Assembly: GCA_016716265.1 (NCBI GenBank)
Contig: JADJWQ010000006.1
Coordinates: 2,879,501 to 2,943,500, forward strand
Length of the DNA stretch: 64,000 bases
Direction: 5' to 3'
Origin: Planctomycetota bacterium
GTDB lineage: Bacteria; Planctomycetota; UBA1135; UBA2386
Under the pieces are notes generated by a model. The model did not search any database. It had not been told where the DNA came from and saw nothing but the letters and a program-made list of their open reading frames with translations. This document shows, one piece after another, positions 15,872 through 25,216 of the stretch. Position 1 is the stretch's first letter; every line of letters starts with the position of its first letter. A program made the position numbers and the translations under genes.

Positions 15872-15906
15872 GGCGCGTGATCCTAACCGCGCGACGACGC
15901 GATCGA

Positions 15907-16446
15907 TCACCGCCCGTCGGTCGCCGGCCCCACCACCCGCACCGCACCGGCGTCGAGCAGCGCTTCGAACAGGTTGGCGGCGCCGCCGTGCTCGACGATG
16001 CGGCCGGCGACGATGCGGTCGAGGTTCACGCCGGTGATGACCATCGGGCGGCCGGTCGGGGCGATGCCACGCCACTCGCCCAGGTGGGTGCCGCGGGCGG
16101 TGACCTCGGAGGCGACCCATTCGCCGTCGGCGAGCTGGCGGCCGACGATCACCTGCAGGTCGGGCCAGGTGCGGCGGACGCCGAGCACGTGGTCGCGGGC
16201 GCCGGCGATGCCCAGCTCGTAGCGCTGACCCTGCCAGTGCTCGGCGTAATCGGGCGACACGAAGCGGTCGATCGCGGCGACGTCCCCGGTGTTGACGACC
16301 TCGGCGAGGTAGCGGCGGACCAGCAGCTTGTTCGCCTCCGCCCGGGCGGCGGCGGGCGCCTGGCACCCGGCGGCGCCGAGTACGGCGGCGCCGACGAGGG
16401 CGACGCCCAGCCTGCGGGCGAGCGCCGGCGCCGCGCGGGCGTTCAC
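15907..16446 (-). CDS. SnoaL-like polyketide-cyclase-fold lipoprotein
   Basis: 179 residues. GTG at 16446-16444 overlaps the folD stop as GTGA, which fixes the start. A hydrophobic signal ends in lipobox LGAAGC, so the protein is probably lipid-anchored in the envelope. The mature part is a NTF2/SnoaL fold: VRRYLAEVVNTGDVAAIDRFVSPDY, then RRTWPDLQVIVGRQLADG, VTARGTHLGEW, and GRIVEHGGAANLFEALLDAGAV. SnoaL-like proteins cover many small-molecule roles and the substrate cannot be told. Its link to the one-carbon genes upstream is transcriptional and its function there is unknown. Confidence 0.8.
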   Translation of the reverse strand: MNARAAPALARRLGVALVGAAVLGAAGCQAPAAARAEANKLLVRRYLAEVVNTGDVAAIDRFVSPDYAEHWQGQRYELGIAGARDHVLGVRRTWPDLQVIVGRQLADGEWVASEVTARGTHLGEWRGIAPTGRPMVITGVNLDRIVAGRIVEHGGAANLFEALLDAGAVRVVGPATDGR

Positions 16447-17330
16447 GCCTCGCCCAACGTCCGCTTCGCCGACTCGACGGTGTTCCACATCAGCATCGTG
16501 ATCGTCATCGGGCCGACGCCGCCGGGGACCGGCGTGATCTTCGAGGCGACCTGCGCGACGGCGTCGAAGTCGACGTCGCCGACCAGGCGGAAGCCGGACT
16601 TCTTGGAGGCGTCCTCGATGCGGTTGACGCCGACGTCGATGACGACGGCGCCGGGCTTGACCATGTCGGCCGTGATCGTGTTCGGGCGGCCGGCGGCGGC
16701 AATGATGATGTCGGCCTGGCGGACGTGGTGCGCGAGGTCCTTGGTGCGTGTGTGGCAGACGGTGACGGTCGCATTGCCGCCGGTCTGCTTCTGGATCAGC
16801 ATGTTCGCGACCGGCTTGCCGACGATGTTGCTGCGTCCGACGACGACGACGTGCGCGCCGGCCGTCTCGACGCCGCTGCGCAGCAGCATCTGGATCACAC
16901 CGTGCGGGGTGCAGGGGAGGTAGGCCTTCTCGCCGACGACCATCTTGCCGACGTTGACCGGGTGGAAGCCGTCGACGTCCTTGTCCGGGTCGATCGCGAG
17001 CAGCACCGCCGCCTCGTCGATGTGCTTCGGCAGCGGCAATTGCACGAGGATGCCGTGGATCTTCGGGTCCTCGTTCATCCGCTGCACGAGCGCGAGCAGA
17101 TCGGCCTGCGACGTCTCCGCCGGCAGCCGATTGTCGTCGGAGAACATGCCGAGCTCGGCGCAGGTCTTCTCCTTCGCCGTCACGTAGCTGGTCGACGCCG
17201 GATCGGCACCGACCAGGATGACGCCGAGCCCCGGCACCACCCCCTTCGTGGCGAGGCGCACGACCTCGGTCTTCAGCTCGGCGCGAATGGCCTCGGCGAT
17301 CTCCTTGCCGTGGATGATCTGGGCGGGCAT
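16443..17330 (-). CDS. folD: Bifunctional methylenetetrahydrofolate dehydrogenase / methenyltetrahydrofolate cyclohydrolase
   Basis: 295 residues, normal FolD length. It interconverts 5,10-methylene-, 5,10-methenyl- and 10-formyl-tetrahydrofolate with NADP+ in the cytoplasm. Visible hallmarks: YVTAKEK with the catalytic lysine, ILVQLPLPKH, DVDGFHPVN, the dinucleotide-binding GRSNIVGKPVA, and the C-terminal PGGVGPMTITML. ATG at 17330 follows CAGGAG at a good distance. It is 56 bases downstream of fhs and overlaps the SnoaL-like gene, so the three are one operon that supplies or interconverts formyl-folate. Confidence 0.95.
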   Translation of the reverse strand: MPAQIIHGKEIAEAIRAELKTEVVRLATKGVVPGLGVILVGADPASTSYVTAKEKTCAELGMFSDDNRLPAETSQADLLALVQRMNEDPKIHGILVQLPLPKHIDEAAVLLAIDPDKDVDGFHPVNVGKMVVGEKAYLPCTPHGVIQMLLRSGVETAGAHVVVVGRSNIVGKPVANMLIQKQTGGNATVTVCHTRTKDLAHHVRQADIIIAAAGRPNTITADMVKPGAVVIDVGVNRIEDASKKSGFRLVGDVDFDAVAQVASKITPVPGGVGPMTITMLMWNTVESAKRTLGEA

Positions 17331-17386
17331 CGGTCTCCTGCGGGGTGTCGGTCGGGATGGAGGGATTCGGGGTGGGCGCGCCGGGC

Positions 17387-19150
17387 TCAGAACAGACCGC
17401 GCACGCGGCCGGTCTCGACGTCGACGTCGATGCGGCGGAACGCCGGGTCGCTGCCGGTGCCCGGCATCAGCTTGATGTCGCCGGCGACCGGCACGACGAA
17501 GCCGGCGCCGCGGTAGACGAGCACGTCGCGGATCGGCAGCGTCCAGCCCTTCGGCCGGCCCTTCAGCGCCGGGTCGTGCGACAGGCTCAGGTGCGTCTTG
17601 ACCATGCAGGTGCCGAGCTCGGCCGTGCGCGGGTCGGCCTCGAAGGCCGCGATCTTCTGCTTCGCGACGTCGGAGTAGGTGACGCCGTCGGCGCCGTAGA
17701 CCTCGCGCGCGATGCGGTCGATGCGCTGCGACAGCGGCAGGTCGAGCTCGTAGAGGAACCGGAAGTCGTTCTGCTCCTCGCACGCCTGCGTGACGGCCTC
17801 GGCCAGCTCGATCGCGCCCTCGCCGCCCTTCAGCCAGTGCTGGGACACCGCGCACAACGCACCGCTCTGCTCGGCGATGCGGCGCAGCAATGCGATCTCG
17901 GCCGGGGTGTCGGTGTGGAACGAGTTGATGCAGACGACCGGCCGCACGCCGCTCTTCCGCACCGTCTCGATGTGCGCGATCAGGTTGGCGCAGCCCTTCT
18001 CGAGCAGGCCGAGGTTCTCCTCGGTGTAGGCCTTGTCGAGCGGCACGCCCGGCTTCACCTCGGGGCCGCCGCCGTGCATCTTCAGCGCGCGCATCGTCGC
18101 CACGATGACGACCGCGCTCGGTTCGAGGCCCGAGAAGCGACACTTCAGGTTCCAGAACTTCTCGAAGCCGATGTCGGCGCCGAAGCCGCTCTCGGTGACC
18201 AGGTACTCGCCGAGCCGCGTGCCGATCTCGTCGGCGATGATCGAGTTCTGGCCGATCGCGATGTTGGCGAACGGGCCGGCGTGCACGAGCATCGGCTGGC
18301 CCTCGAGACTCTGCATCAGCGTCGGGTTCAGCGCGTTGACCATCCACGCGGTCATCGCGCCATCGACCTCGAGGTCGGCCGTGGTGACCTCGGCGCCGCT
18401 GCGGCTCTTGCCGACGACGATGCGGCCGATGCGCTCGCGCAGGTCCTTCAGGTTGCGGCACACGGCGAGGATGGCCATCAGCTCCGACGACACGGTGATC
18501 GCGAAGCCGCTGTCCATCTCGAAGCCGTCCATCTTGCCGCCGCGGCCGATGCGGATGTCGCGCAGCGACTGGGCGCAGAAGTCCATCACCCAACGGACGT
18601 CGACGCGCTCGGGGTCGATGTCGAGGCGGCGCAGCCCGATCTTCTGCAGGCGCGCATCGTCGTAGTTACGCTCGTGCTGCATGCGCGCGGTCAGCGCGAC
18701 CATCATCAGGTTGTGCGCATTGGTGATCGCGTCGATGTCGCCGGTGAGGCCGAGCGAGAACTCGGCGAGCGGGATGCACTGCGCGAGGCCACCGCCGGCG
18801 GCCGAGCCCTTGATGTTGAACGTCGGCCCGCCGCTCGGCTGCCGGATGGCGCCGACGCTGCGCCTGCCGAGCCGGCCGAGGCCCTGCACGAGGCCGAGCG
18901 TCGTCGTCGTCTTGCCCTCGCCGAGCGGCGTCGGCGTGATCGCGGTGACATCGACGTAATGGCCCTGCGGCCGGCCGCGGATGCGCTCGAGCACCTGCAT
19001 CGAGTCGAGCTTCGCGAGCCGTCGCCCCATCGGGATCAGCTCCTCACCGACCAGTCCGAGCTCCTCGGCGAGCCGGCTGACGGGCTTCATCTGCGCTTCG
19101 GACGCCTCGGCGATCTGCCAGTCGGCGAGCTTGGTGGGGTCGAGGGCCAT
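17387..19150 (-). CDS. fhs: Formate-tetrahydrofolate ligase (10-formyl-THF synthetase)
   Basis: 587 residues. It makes 10-formyl-tetrahydrofolate from formate, THF and ATP. Recognisable features are TPTPLGEGKTTTTLG (the family P-loop), PTFNIKGSAAGGG, TGDIDAITNAHNL, PMLVHAGPFANIA, the HGGG loop, and the C-terminal VPVAGDIKLMPG. The reading frame stays open far upstream, but ATG 19150 is preceded by CGGAG and gives the family N-terminus (KPVSRLAEELGL). It is first in the operon with folD. In non-acetogens the pair feeds purine and Met-tRNA formylation from formate. Confidence 0.95.
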   Translation of the reverse strand: MALDPTKLADWQIAEASEAQMKPVSRLAEELGLVGEELIPMGRRLAKLDSMQVLERIRGRPQGHYVDVTAITPTPLGEGKTTTTLGLVQGLGRLGRRSVGAIRQPSGGPTFNIKGSAAGGGLAQCIPLAEFSLGLTGDIDAITNAHNLMMVALTARMQHERNYDDARLQKIGLRRLDIDPERVDVRWVMDFCAQSLRDIRIGRGGKMDGFEMDSGFAITVSSELMAILAVCRNLKDLRERIGRIVVGKSRSGAEVTTADLEVDGAMTAWMVNALNPTLMQSLEGQPMLVHAGPFANIAIGQNSIIADEIGTRLGEYLVTESGFGADIGFEKFWNLKCRFSGLEPSAVVIVATMRALKMHGGGPEVKPGVPLDKAYTEENLGLLEKGCANLIAHIETVRKSGVRPVVCINSFHTDTPAEIALLRRIAEQSGALCAVSQHWLKGGEGAIELAEAVTQACEEQNDFRFLYELDLPLSQRIDRIAREVYGADGVTYSDVAKQKIAAFEADPRTAELGTCMVKTHLSLSHDPALKGRPKGWTLPIRDVLVYRGAGFVVPVAGDIKLMPGTGSDPAFRRIDVDVETGRVRGLF

Positions 19151-19544
19151 CGATTCGGACTCCGGGTGCGGGAGAGGGGTGACGCGGGAGGGGACGGGGG
19201 CGGGCGGGCGACTCCGGCTCGGGGGAGACTCCCGCGCGGAGGGTCGATTTTCGTCGCACTGCCATGGTCGAAGCCAGCGCGAACGGGACGCGCCGCGCGG
19301 GGTTCTCCCGAGGCGGCGCGCCGGTTCGCGCGCTACGTTCGATGGCCGGAAACGGGGAACGGAGCTCGGCGCGACGACGCGGCGAGCCGGACCGTGACGC
19401 CGGCGGGCGACGACGCTCCGCGGGCAGCGACCCGGCCGACCCGCTGCGGCGCTCGCGCGCCGGCGATGCCCGGCACGGCCGCAACACACCTGGAGCCACG
19501 CCCGATGCCGCGGTCCGCGGTCGCCGGACCGCGGGAGTCCCACC
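19151..19544. other. Intergenic region between divergent fhs and a secreted protein gene
   Basis: About 390 bases. A short AT-richer patch (gattttcg near 19248) could belong to the fhs promoter, but no defined promoter, THF riboswitch or operator could be recognised. Confidence 0.4.
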
Positions 19545-21704
19545 ATGCAGCGCTCACTCCTCCGGCTCGCGCTCGCCGTGCTTGCCACATCGATCGGCAC
19601 GCCTGCGACAGCCCAGTCGCGCGTCGCCACCGACGTCGCGGAGATCCTCGGCACCGCCTCGCCCGATGCGGTGTGGTTCGTGCGCAACGGCACCGTGCAC
19701 GCGGTCGACGGCAGCCTGACGCCGCGCGACACCGGCCTCGCGAACGCTCCGCACGCCGTCAGCGCCGGCCGCCTGTACCTGTATCCGGGCGACCGCGTCC
19801 ACGAGATCGCCGGCGACGGCAGCGTGACGACCCACCCCACGCCGTGGCCGTACGCCGGCTTCGACGCCAATGCCGGCTTCCGCGTCTGGCGTCGGGCGGT
19901 GTCGAGCACGTCCAACGAGGTCCTCGCGATCCTGCAGTGGAGCGGTCTCCAGTGGAGCGAGTCGCGCAATGGCGTCACCGACCCCGAGGGCCTCGCACGC
20001 GTCTCGCGCATCCTGGTGCGCCCGGACCGCTACATCGTGATGTTCGACCGACGCGGTCGCACCGAGATCCACGATCTGCTGGCGGGCAACACGCACACCG
20101 GCAGCGACTCGGGCACCTGCGCGACGACCTGGACGTGGAGCCGCGGCGTGCTGACCTGCGCCGAGAGCACCGCCGGCCTCGCCGACGCATTCGACTGGTT
20201 CGAGGACCGCGGCGGCTTCGGCTACATCGCGCTGCCGCGCACCTGGGGCTTCGGCGGCCACGCGTTCGACGTCCGCGAGGACCGGCCGGGCCGCCCCGTC
20301 GTCGTGTCGCGGCTCGTCGCGGAGTTCGCGCCGTTCCCGTACGACGGCCAGCCGCGACCGCTGCCGGCCGGCACCGTGCACGCGCTGTTCTGGCTCGCCG
20401 GTGGCGCCGTGCCGTTCGCGGACGCGACCGCCGGCGGCACGCGGCGCATCGTCAGTTGGGACGGCTTCGGCTGGACGCCGGTCGGCGCACTCGCCGGTCT
20501 CGACACGCCGTCCGTCGTCGGGGAGCTCGGCAACGACACCGTCCTCGCCGTGCGCGAGCCGTGGAGCGGCGCATTCCGGCTGGTCGCCTTCGACCCGTAC
20601 ACCGGCGTCGCCAACTTGCTCGCCAGCGGCTTCGCGAGCGCGCCGGGGGCGGGCATCCCCTTCGCGCAGGGCCTGCTGTTCGCCGCCGACGACGGCCAGC
20701 ACGGCAGCGAACCGTGGTTCACGCGCGGCACCCGCGACTCGACGCGGCTCGTCGCCGACCTCCGCGCCGGAGCGCCCGGCTCGCAGCCGCGCTCGCTGCA
20801 CGAGACGGGCAGCCTGGCCGCGTTCCTCGCCGACGACGGCACCGGCACGCAGCTGTTCGTGCTCGACGAGATCGAGCTCGACTGGGTGCGTTGCCCGCTC
20901 GACGGTCACTACTACCGCGCACTGGCGCCGCTCGACTGGCGCGGCGCATTGCGTGCGGCCCGCCTCGCGGGCGGCACGCTGGCCACGGTGCGCAACCAGG
21001 CGCAGCTCGACTGGCTGTGGCGCACCTTCGGCCCGCGCGACCTGTGGATCGGGCTGCAGGACCTCGACCGCAACGGCGTATTCCAATGGGCTTCGGGCGA
21101 GCCGCTGTCGTTCACTGCGTGGTGTCCGGGCGAGCCGTCGCACACGGCACCCGGCGAGGTCGCCGTGCAGCTCGTCGATCGCACCGGTCAATGCGCGGGA
21201 GGCTGGAACGACACCGCGGCGAGCGCACGCTTCGCCGCGATCGTGGAGCGCGCGGCGCCGCCGCGCCCGGTCGAGACCGTCGGTCCCGGCTGCGGCACGG
21301 TCGGCGCACCGTGCGGCTCGCTCGGGCAGGCGACGCTCGCGCAGCTCGCCGGCCGACCGCGCCTCGGCGAGGTCGTGACCTTCGCTCTCGACCTGCGCAT
21401 GGACCCGCTGCTGCGCACGACCGGCCTGTTGCTGCTCGGCGTCGACAGCACGGCGTTCGGCCCGGTGCCGCTGCCGCTGCCGCTCGCGCCGTTCGGCTTC
21501 GGCGCCGATTGCGCGCTGCGGACGAACATCCTCGACTCGTCGCTGCTGTGGCTCGACGCCTTCGGTCGCGGCGAGTTCGCGATCGGCATCCCGTGGGACC
21601 CGCAGCTCGTCGGCGCCCCGCTGTTCATGCAGGGCATCGGCTTCACGAGCTACGGTCCGTGCAGCAAGTCGAGTGACGCGCTGCGGGTCACGCTGCGGCC
21701 GTGA
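19545..21704 (+). CDS. Secreted protein with beta-propeller-like repeats and a C-type lectin domain
   Basis: 719 residues. An N-terminal signal peptide (LLRLALAVLATSIGTPATAQ) directs export. The body is a degenerate propeller with ELWxxDGT-like units (GTRRIVSWDGFGW; HGSEPWFTRGTRDSTRLVADL). A C-type lectin domain lies at roughly residues 450-565 (LDGHYYRAL, WRGALRAARLAGGTLATVRNQAQLDWL, LWIGLQDLDRNGVFQWASGEP, GGWNDTAASARFAAIVE). A C-terminal beta-rich module with paired Cys follows, a type common in secreted proteins of this kind of organism. It probably binds surface glycans or acts in adhesion. No variable-region signature is present in this lectin domain. Confidence 0.75.
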   Translation: MQRSLLRLALAVLATSIGTPATAQSRVATDVAEILGTASPDAVWFVRNGTVHAVDGSLTPRDTGLANAPHAVSAGRLYLYPGDRVHEIAGDGSVTTHPTPWPYAGFDANAGFRVWRRAVSSTSNEVLAILQWSGLQWSESRNGVTDPEGLARVSRILVRPDRYIVMFDRRGRTEIHDLLAGNTHTGSDSGTCATTWTWSRGVLTCAESTAGLADAFDWFEDRGGFGYIALPRTWGFGGHAFDVREDRPGRPVVVSRLVAEFAPFPYDGQPRPLPAGTVHALFWLAGGAVPFADATAGGTRRIVSWDGFGWTPVGALAGLDTPSVVGELGNDTVLAVREPWSGAFRLVAFDPYTGVANLLASGFASAPGAGIPFAQGLLFAADDGQHGSEPWFTRGTRDSTRLVADLRAGAPGSQPRSLHETGSLAAFLADDGTGTQLFVLDEIELDWVRCPLDGHYYRALAPLDWRGALRAARLAGGTLATVRNQAQLDWLWRTFGPRDLWIGLQDLDRNGVFQWASGEPLSFTAWCPGEPSHTAPGEVAVQLVDRTGQCAGGWNDTAASARFAAIVERAAPPRPVETVGPGCGTVGAPCGSLGQATLAQLAGRPRLGEVVTFALDLRMDPLLRTTGLLLLGVDSTAFGPVPLPLPLAPFGFGADCALRTNILDSSLLWLDAFGRGEFAIGIPWDPQLVGAPLFMQGIGFTSYGPCSKSSDALRVTLRP

Positions 21705-21728
21705 CCCGCCGGTCGTCGCGGCGCACGA

Positions 21729-23225
21729 TCACTTGACGCCGTGCATCAGCTTGTTGATGCGCGGCGCGGCCAGGAACAGCAGCGCACCGGCGCCGATCAG
21801 CAGCCAGAAGCTGAACGTGAAGCCGCGCAGCGCCGAGTCGACGTTGATGCCGCGCTCGCCGCTGATCCAGGCCGCCAGGTTGCCGGCCAGCTTGTTGCCG
21901 AGCGACACGCTGACGAACCACGCGCCCATCGTCGCGCCGACCATGTGCGCCGGCGCCAGCTTCGTGACCATCGACAGACCGATCGGCGACAGGCACAGCT
22001 CGCCCAGCGTCTGCAGCGCGTAGCACAGCGCGAGCGGCCAGAACGGGATCAGGTTGTCCGACCCGACCATCGCGCTCAGCGCCCACATCAGCACCAGGAA
22101 GCCGAACGCGTTGCCGATCAGCCCGAGACCGAACTTGCGCGGGATCGACGGCTCGATGTGCTTGCGGCTCGTGACCAGCCACACCCACGTCATCACCGGG
22201 GCGAGCAACACGATCGCCGCGGGGTTGATCGACTGGAACCAGCCGATCGGGAACTCGCCGCCGAACATCTTGCGGTCGACGACGCTCTCCGCGAGGAAGT
22301 TGAACGAGCTGCCGGCCTGCTCGAAGAACATCCAGAACAACACGTTCGATACGAGCAGGATCAGCAGCGCCCAGATCTTGTCGAGCTGGACGCGATCGGC
22401 CTGCAGACCGGCGCGGACGAGCATCCACCCGCAGGCGAGCAGCAGCGCCCACAGGATGTAGTCGAGGACCTCGTTCTGGCTGAGCAGCAGGTAGATCACC
22501 GGCATGAACACGATGCAGCCGACCAGCACGAGGCCGAGGTAGGAGACGCTCTCCTTGCCCTGCGGTGGCGAGCCGACGCCCAGCAGCAACCGCCGCCCGA
22601 AGCCGAACCAGACCAGACCCAGCAGCATGCCGATACCGGCGATCGCGAACACGACCTTGTAGTTCGGGTTCTCGGTCGTGCCACCGAACAGCGCATTGGC
22701 GGCCCAACCGGTGATCAGGGGGGCGAAGAACGCACCCGCATTGATCCCCATGTAGAAGATCGTGAAGCCGCGGTCGCGCCGGTCGTCGCCCTGCTTGTAG
22801 AGCCGGCCGACCATCGACGAGATGTTCGGCTTGAACAGACCGTTGCCGACGATGATCAGCGCGAGGCCGATCAGGAACACGGTCTTGTCCGACGCGAGCA
22901 GCGTGAACAGGCCGGCCGCGATGACCGCGCCGCCGAGCATGACCGCGCGCTGGAAGCCGAGGATCTTGTCCGCGACGTAGCCGCCGATGACGCCGGTCGC
23001 GTAGACGAGCGCGGTGTACGCCCCGTAGTACGTGCTCGCGTCCCGCTGCCCGGTCGGGCTGCCGCCGTAGAACGCCGCGACGATGTACAGCGTCAGCGCC
23101 CAGCGCATGCCGTAGTAGCAGAAGCGCTCCCAGAACTCGGTCATGAACAGCATCCACAGAGGACGCGGGTGACCGAGGACCTCGGGATACGCGGGGACCG
23201 ATTCGGCCGTCGGGACGTCAGCCAT
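21729..23225 (-). CDS. POT/PTR-family proton-dependent oligopeptide transporter
   Basis: 498 residues with about 12-14 membrane segments. The family ExxERFxYYG signature is present as EFWERFCYYGM near residue 30. The second family motif region reads GNGLFKPNISSMVGRLY, followed by RDRGFTIFYMGINAGAFFAPLITG. It imports di- and tripeptides driven by the proton gradient. The ATG at 23225 starts just before HPRPLWMLFMTEFWERF, as in relatives. It converges on the lectin gene with 24 bases between the stop codons. Confidence 0.92.
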   Translation of the reverse strand: MADVPTAESVPAYPEVLGHPRPLWMLFMTEFWERFCYYGMRWALTLYIVAAFYGGSPTGQRDASTYYGAYTALVYATGVIGGYVADKILGFQRAVMLGGAVIAAGLFTLLASDKTVFLIGLALIIVGNGLFKPNISSMVGRLYKQGDDRRDRGFTIFYMGINAGAFFAPLITGWAANALFGGTTENPNYKVVFAIAGIGMLLGLVWFGFGRRLLLGVGSPPQGKESVSYLGLVLVGCIVFMPVIYLLLSQNEVLDYILWALLLACGWMLVRAGLQADRVQLDKIWALLILLVSNVLFWMFFEQAGSSFNFLAESVVDRKMFGGEFPIGWFQSINPAAIVLLAPVMTWVWLVTSRKHIEPSIPRKFGLGLIGNAFGFLVLMWALSAMVGSDNLIPFWPLALCYALQTLGELCLSPIGLSMVTKLAPAHMVGATMGAWFVSVSLGNKLAGNLAAWISGERGINVDSALRGFTFSFWLLIGAGALLFLAAPRINKLMHGVK

Positions 23226-23421
23226 GCGGGGATTCCCTGGGAGGCGGAGCGACGTGCGCGCCCTGCGCGAACGCCGAAGGAGCGAGACGCCGGCCGTCGG
23301 GCCGGCGCCGGGGCGAACCCTGACTATCGACTCGGCGGGAGCGAGTCAAACGAAACGGCGCGCGGGCCGGGACCGCGCGGTGGCGGATCGCAGGCGCGCG
23401 CGGGGCGCTACGATCCGCGCC

Positions 23422-24438
23422 ATGCGCCCGCATCCGCACCGCATCGCCACGCTGTCGATCGCGCTCGTCGCCGCGGCCGCGGCGGTCTCGACAGCCACCC
23501 CCCGCGCGCAGGACGAGGTCGCGCCGCCCGAGCGGCCCACACTGCCTGCGCCGCGTCTCGTGACCGCCGCGACGCTCGCCGAGCCGGCGCGCCTGGCGGA
23601 GCTCGAGCGGCCCGGCACGGTGCTGTTCCGCGACGACTTCGAGTCGGACGAGTCGCTCGCGCACTGGTTCGAGATCCGCGGCCGCGACGATGGCCGTGCC
23701 GCGCGGATCGAGGATCCGGAGCTCGCGCACGGCGGCCGCTGTGCGATGCGCTTCGTCGCACCCGCGCGCGACGGCGCGTCGAGCGGCGCCGGCGCGAGCG
23801 CCTGGCTCGGCCCGGACGGCTACGAGCGCGTCCACTTCCGGCGCTACATCCGCTTCGCGGCCGACTACGACCAGGGCAATCTCAATCACACCGGCGGTGG
23901 CCTCGCCGCGGTCGCGGGGCGCGGCCGCTGGGACGAGATGGGCAAGGCCGGCATCCGCCCGACCGGCGACGATCGCTTCACGATCGGCTTCGAGCCGTGG
24001 CGTGATTGGGGCCGGCAGCCGGCGCCGGGCTACATGTTCGTCTACGCCTACTGGATGGACATGCGGCGCGACCGCGACGGCAACTACTGGGGCAACATGC
24101 TCGGCCCGGAGCCCGAGCGCCGCGTCGTGCCGCCGCGCGGACGCTGGGTGTGCCTCGAGACGATGGTGAAGGCGAACACGATCGCGGGCGACGGGCCGCC
24201 CGACGAGCGCGCCCGTGCCGACGGCGAGCTCGCGGCCTGGATCGACGGCCAGCTCTATCTGCACTACGACGGCATCCGCTGGCGCCGCTCGGAGCTCGTC
24301 CGGGTCAAGCGCTTCGACATCGGCATCTACATCCATCAGGCGACGAGGGACAACGAGGTGCTCTACGACGACGTCGTCGTGTCGACCGGCTACGTCGGGC
24401 CGGAGCCGGCGGCGCAGCCCGCTGCGAGACGACGCTGA
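23422..24438 (+). CDS. Secreted protein of unknown function, beta-sandwich-like
   Basis: 338 residues from ATG 23422, chosen because it starts a clear signal peptide (RIATLSIALVAAAAAVSTATPRAQ). An upstream in-frame extension is Arg-rich and unconvincing. The mature part has LFRDDFESDESLAHWFEIRG, then HFRRYIRFAADYDQGNLNH and GYMFVYAYWMDMRRDRDGNYWGN, ending in YDDVVVSTGYVGP. The start (DDFES..WE) and end (DDVVVS) are typical of concanavalin-like jelly-roll domains in secreted glycan-binding or polysaccharide-lyase-related proteins. I do not recognise a specific enzyme family or a catalytic set. Confidence 0.7.
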   Translation: MRPHPHRIATLSIALVAAAAAVSTATPRAQDEVAPPERPTLPAPRLVTAATLAEPARLAELERPGTVLFRDDFESDESLAHWFEIRGRDDGRAARIEDPELAHGGRCAMRFVAPARDGASSGAGASAWLGPDGYERVHFRRYIRFAADYDQGNLNHTGGGLAAVAGRGRWDEMGKAGIRPTGDDRFTIGFEPWRDWGRQPAPGYMFVYAYWMDMRRDRDGNYWGNMLGPEPERRVVPPRGRWVCLETMVKANTIAGDGPPDERARADGELAAWIDGQLYLHYDGIRWRRSELVRVKRFDIGIYIHQATRDNEVLYDDVVVSTGYVGPEPAAQPAARRR

Positions 24439-24463
24439 CTCGACCCCGGCCGCACGACCGCCG

Positions 24464-25096
24464 ATGGACCTGCAGCAGCTCCTCGCCGACTACGGCTATC
24501 TCGCACTCGTCGTCGGCACCTTCTTCGAGGGCGAGACGATCCTCGTGCTCGGCGGCTTCGCTGCGAACCGCGGCTACCTCGACCTGCGGCTCGCGATCCT
24601 CGCGGCATTCGTCGGCAGCGTGCTCGGCGACCAGTTCTGGTTCTTCCTGGGGCGCCGGCTCGGGGCGCGGCTGGTCGAACGCCGGCCGACCTGGCGGAAC
24701 GCCGCGGACCGCATCGAGCGCGGGCTGCGGCGCCACCGCGACCTGTTCATCTTCGGCTTCCGGTTCCTGTACGGGCTGCGGATGGTGTCGCCGTTCGTGA
24801 TCGCGATCAGCCGCGTGTCGCTCGCCCGTTTCACGGTGCTCAACGTGCTCGGTGCGCTGGTGTGGGCGATCAGCTTCGGCATCGCCGGCTACGTGTTCGG
24901 GCACAGCGTCGAGCTCCTGCTCGGGCGCGTTCAGCGCTTCGAGCGCCCGCTGTTCCTCGGGCTGATCGGCGGCGGCCTGGTGGTGCTGATGGTGCGCTGG
25001 TGGCGTGCCCGCCGCCGGGTGCGGGCGCACGGCCCGGACCAGCCGCCCACCCCACCGGGCCCTCCGGCAGCCGAAGATCGGCCGGGTCCCGTTTGA
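24464..25096 (+). CDS. DedA-family (SNARE-associated / VTT domain) membrane protein
   Basis: 210 residues with about five hydrophobic segments. The family core is visible: GTFFEGETILVLGGFAA, VGSVLGDQFWFFLGRRLG, RFLYGLRMVSPFVIAISRVSLARFTVLN, and a glycine-rich helix. DedA/VTT proteins are implicated in moving undecaprenyl phosphate or phospholipids between leaflets. The C-terminus is a basic, proline-rich cytoplasmic tail. ATG 24464 lies 25 bases after the previous stop, so the two may be cotranscribed. Confidence 0.85.
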   Translation: MDLQQLLADYGYLALVVGTFFEGETILVLGGFAANRGYLDLRLAILAAFVGSVLGDQFWFFLGRRLGARLVERRPTWRNAADRIERGLRRHRDLFIFGFRFLYGLRMVSPFVIAISRVSLARFTVLNVLGALVWAISFGIAGYVFGHSVELLLGRVQRFERPLFLGLIGGGLVVLMVRWWRARRRVRAHGPDQPPTPPGPPAAEDRPGPV

Positions 25097-25216
25097 CATG
25101 CGGCCGCCGGCCGGCTTCGGTGCTGGTGCCCCCACGATCCGAACGAGCCGGCACCCCCACTCCCCGCCCGCGGTCGCGCCCGCCGATCGGTGCGCGCTGC
25201 GCGGTCCGTCACTCCG

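Noticed and set aside
15910..16366. N-terminal extension of sensor gene 3 in the open frame upstream of 15910
   Set aside because: It is almost pure Arg/Pro/Gly and lies antiparallel in frame-space to the well-supported SnoaL-like gene on the same strand. The GTG starts at 15910/15871 give a CHAT-like N-terminus.
20895..21255. The C-type lectin domain of the secreted protein as a fourth DGR variable protein
   Set aside because: Its codons show no C-ending AAC-derived pattern, it lacks the RGGS..GFRVC framework and no RT or tail motif is nearby.
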